From JACKHA01 sp041401985 (GTDB lineage Bacteria; Planctomycetota; Phycisphaerae; Phycisphaerales; UBA1924): 64,000 nucleotides of DNA. The stretch covers positions 5,532-69,531 of the forward strand of contig JAWKTE010000022.1 of NCBI GenBank assembly GCA_041401985.1. Direction: 5' to 3'. This document shows positions 62,689-64,000 of the stretch, piece by piece. The notes under the pieces were generated by a model. That model ran no database searches. It was not told where the DNA came from and worked only from the letters and a program-made list of their open reading frames with translations. Both the position numbers and the translations under genes were made by a program. Position 1 is the first letter of the stretch, and each line of letters begins with the position of its first letter.

Positions 62689-63069
62689 CTACCCCTGCTG
62701 CAACGACTCGGTCAGCATCAACGCATTCCCGTCCGGGTCGAAGAACGTCGCCAGCTTCACCAGCCCCGGGATCTCCTGCGTCGGGCCGTCGAACTTCACG
62801 CCGGCGCCCTCCAGTTTCCCACGGGCCGCGGCGATGTCCTTCACCCCGAACGTCGGCACCGGCCCGGCCCCCACCTTCGGCTTCTCCACCTGCGAAAGAC
62901 CGACGTTCACGCCGCCCGCCTCGGTCGCGAACTCCGCCCACGCGATCTCCTCGACCGTATAGAGATGCTTGAACCCCAGCACCCCCTCGTAGAACGCCCG
63001 CCCGCGCCCGAGGTCGGCGACCTGGATCGCCAGCGTCATCCCGCCGTCGTACCCGAGACTCGATGCCAT
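62689..63069 (-). CDS. VOC-family (glyoxalase-like) protein
   Basis: 126 residues with two beta-alpha-beta-beta-beta modules: MTLAIQVADLGRGRAFYEGV, VLGFKHLYTVEEIAWAEFAT, then VPTFGVKDIAAARGKLEGAG and LATFFDPDGNALMLTESLQ. This is the vicinal-oxygen-chelate fold (glyoxalase/dioxygenase/bleomycin resistance). Possible metal ligands: Glu in AEF and Glu in LTES. It is controlled, by location, by the divergent HxlR gene across a palindrome. Confidence 0.8.
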   Translation of the reverse strand: MASSLGYDGGMTLAIQVADLGRGRAFYEGVLGFKHLYTVEEIAWAEFATEAGGVNVGLSQVEKPKVGAGPVPTFGVKDIAAARGKLEGAGVKFDGPTQEIPGLVKLATFFDPDGNALMLTESLQQG

Positions 63070-63175
63070 GGCCGTCTCCTGTGGTTCGCGCCGGGCCCCA
63101 GGGCCCCGCACCGCGTCCCGAGCCGCCGCCGACCAACCCGGCCGACCGACGCCCCGACTCCGCTTGAGGCACAAG

Positions 63176-63190
63176 GTATAGATACTATAC
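63176..63190. promoter_or_regulatory. Perfect palindrome GTATAGATACTATAC (HxlR operator candidate)
   Basis: Six-base arms GTATAG/CTATAC around ATA, in the AT-richest patch of a GC-rich gap between two divergent genes. HxlR regulators bind such sites over the promoter. Seen directly; binding is inferred. Confidence 0.65.
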
Positions 63191-63251
63191 TTTCTGTGTC
63201 AAGCCGCTCCCCGGATGTGCCGCCGGGGACCGCAATCGGGTACCAGCCGCC

Positions 63252-63851
63252 ATGGACGCTCCGGGCTCCGCGCTTCCATCCCCGTCCCCCGCCCAGCCGC
63301 GGGCCTCTCGGTTGGTCGCCTTGTGCGCCCGCCGCTGGAACATCCCGATTCTGGCCGAACTGGCTCGCCGCGACGGTGCCAAGTTCGCCACCCTTGTCAA
63401 CACCTTGGACGCCCCGCCCGCCTCGATCCGGGCCTCGCTCGACGCCCTGATCGCCGCCGGGTGGGTGGCCCCAAACCCGGGCTACGGCCACCCGCTCCGG
63501 CCGGAGTACGTCCTCTCCGACGCCGGCGAGCCGGTCGCCTCGACGTGTTACCAACTCGACGTGCTGCTTGAATCCCCCCAGATTCGGGCAATAGCCTTCC
63601 GAAAGTGGTCAATACCAATCCTGGATGCCGTCGGGCGCGGCCGTCGGCGGTTCGGGCAGATTGCCAGTTCGTTGCCCGGGATCACGGACCGGGCCTTGAG
63701 CATGGGCCTGCACGCGCTTGAGGGTGTGTCAATGGTGGATCGGTCCTTGTTTCTGGGTCGTCCGCCGACGCCGGCGTACGCAATCCCGGCGTCCGGGGAG
63801 GGTGTTGGTCAAGTGATATCGGACCTGTTTCCGGTGGGAAGGGGGGATTGA
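63252..63851 (+). CDS. Tandem HxlR-type transcriptional regulator
   Basis: 199 residues with two HxlR winged helix-turn-helix domains in one chain: about 22-92 (ALCARRWNIPILAELARRDG, SIRASLDALIAAGWV) and about 115-190 (AIAFRKWSIPILDAVGRGRR, FGQIASSLPGITDRALSMGL). HxlR proteins usually have one domain and work as dimers, so this looks like a fused dimer. No cysteine sensor at the usual N-terminal place is visible. It probably represses itself and the VOC gene through the palindrome. Confidence 0.8.
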   Translation: MDAPGSALPSPSPAQPRASRLVALCARRWNIPILAELARRDGAKFATLVNTLDAPPASIRASLDALIAAGWVAPNPGYGHPLRPEYVLSDAGEPVASTCYQLDVLLESPQIRAIAFRKWSIPILDAVGRGRRRFGQIASSLPGITDRALSMGLHALEGVSMVDRSLFLGRPPTPAYAIPASGEGVGQVISDLFPVGRGD

Positions 63852-64000
63852 GTCCGAGAACCATCGCGACTCGCGGTTCGGGCGGGAGAAAGTTGTTGGA
63901 TCTTGCGAAATCCCCTTGATTATGGTGGCCGCGTCGGAGATCATCTGTTTGCAAGATCGACTCCCGAGAACCGGGCCACTCCGGTTCGTGGGTCCATCTG
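63852..64000. other. End of window without recognised gene
   Basis: About 150 bases of less GC-rich sequence. I see no reading frame, terminator or repeat that I can name. Confidence 0.3.

Overview
This window is very GC-rich, densely coding DNA. It most likely comes from a planctomycete of the Phycisphaerae group. The pointers are a run of secreted proteins ending in paired dockerin-like repeats that finish with Gly-Cys at the C-terminus, DUF1080 and sialate O-acetylesterase enzymes, an H-X9-DG prepilin-like protein, DUF6768 next to an ECF sigma factor, zinc-ribbon membrane proteins, and a VPSP-CTERM protein. The assignment is inference from gene content; no 16S rRNA gene is present.

Layout. 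1-3021 (minus): DUF6768 protein (cut by the window edge), ECF sigma factor, lipoprotein and small hypotheticals. 3063-4412: rho. 5011-6228: small coiled-coil protein and gmk. 6409-18186 (minus): six consecutive secreted proteins with the Gly-Cys-ending dockerin-like tail. They have different N-terminal parts (outer-surface propeller, lamin-G-like, subtilase, HAF propeller, long beta-helix-like repeats, WGENIGW repeats). The subtilase gene is split by a decayed DDE transposase. 18440: tRNA-Arg with an odd anticodon arm. 18614-23406 (minus): pentapeptide membrane protein, trpS, an FAD monooxygenase and a COQ4 homologue. 23704-28608 (plus): lepA, a zeta-like kinase with a small partner, and a dicarboxylate symporter, with one minus-strand zinc-ribbon protein inserted. 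28772-32281: metG, an aspartic-protease pair, an ABM protein and a PQQ-like fragment. 32499-45506: a flagellar block with a NeuB-type sugar synthase, then flgI, rod-binding protein, flgN-like chaperone, flgK, flgL, fliW, csrA and two flagellins. 45677-47788: VPSP-anchored spondin-domain protein, anti-sigma and ECF sigma. 47886-56408: SASA-DUF1080-DUF1080 enzyme, lipase-like lipoprotein, FecCD permease, MoxR, DUF2231 and thiL. 56860-63851: ECF sigma with its H-X9-DG partner, TlpA-like thioredoxin, GT4 glycosyltransferase, zinc-ribbon protein, DUF6265, VOC protein, and a tandem HxlR regulator facing it across a perfect palindrome.

How the genes fit together. The flagellar block carries its own assembly-control circuit: FliW and CsrA are encoded directly before two flagellins. 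The first flagellin's ribosome binding site sits in the loop of a perfect 6-bp hairpin (GGA in the loop), the classic CsrA target. NeuB may supply the nonulosonic acid for flagellin glycosylation. The dockerin-tailed proteins probably share one anchoring route; most are followed by their own intrinsic terminator.

A second theme is dispersed repeats. There are palindromes of the GGGCTTTCCAGCCC type, 8-bp tandem repeats of the GTCRCTNN type, and CTCCGTGTCTCCGTGG arms. These lie between genes, but some are inserted in frame inside genes (glycosyltransferase, sialate O-acetylesterase, sigma-factor tail). I consider these in-frame repeats, the broken subtilase, the Gly-Cys dockerin set, the flagellin hairpin and the HxlR palindrome the most rewarding parts of the window.
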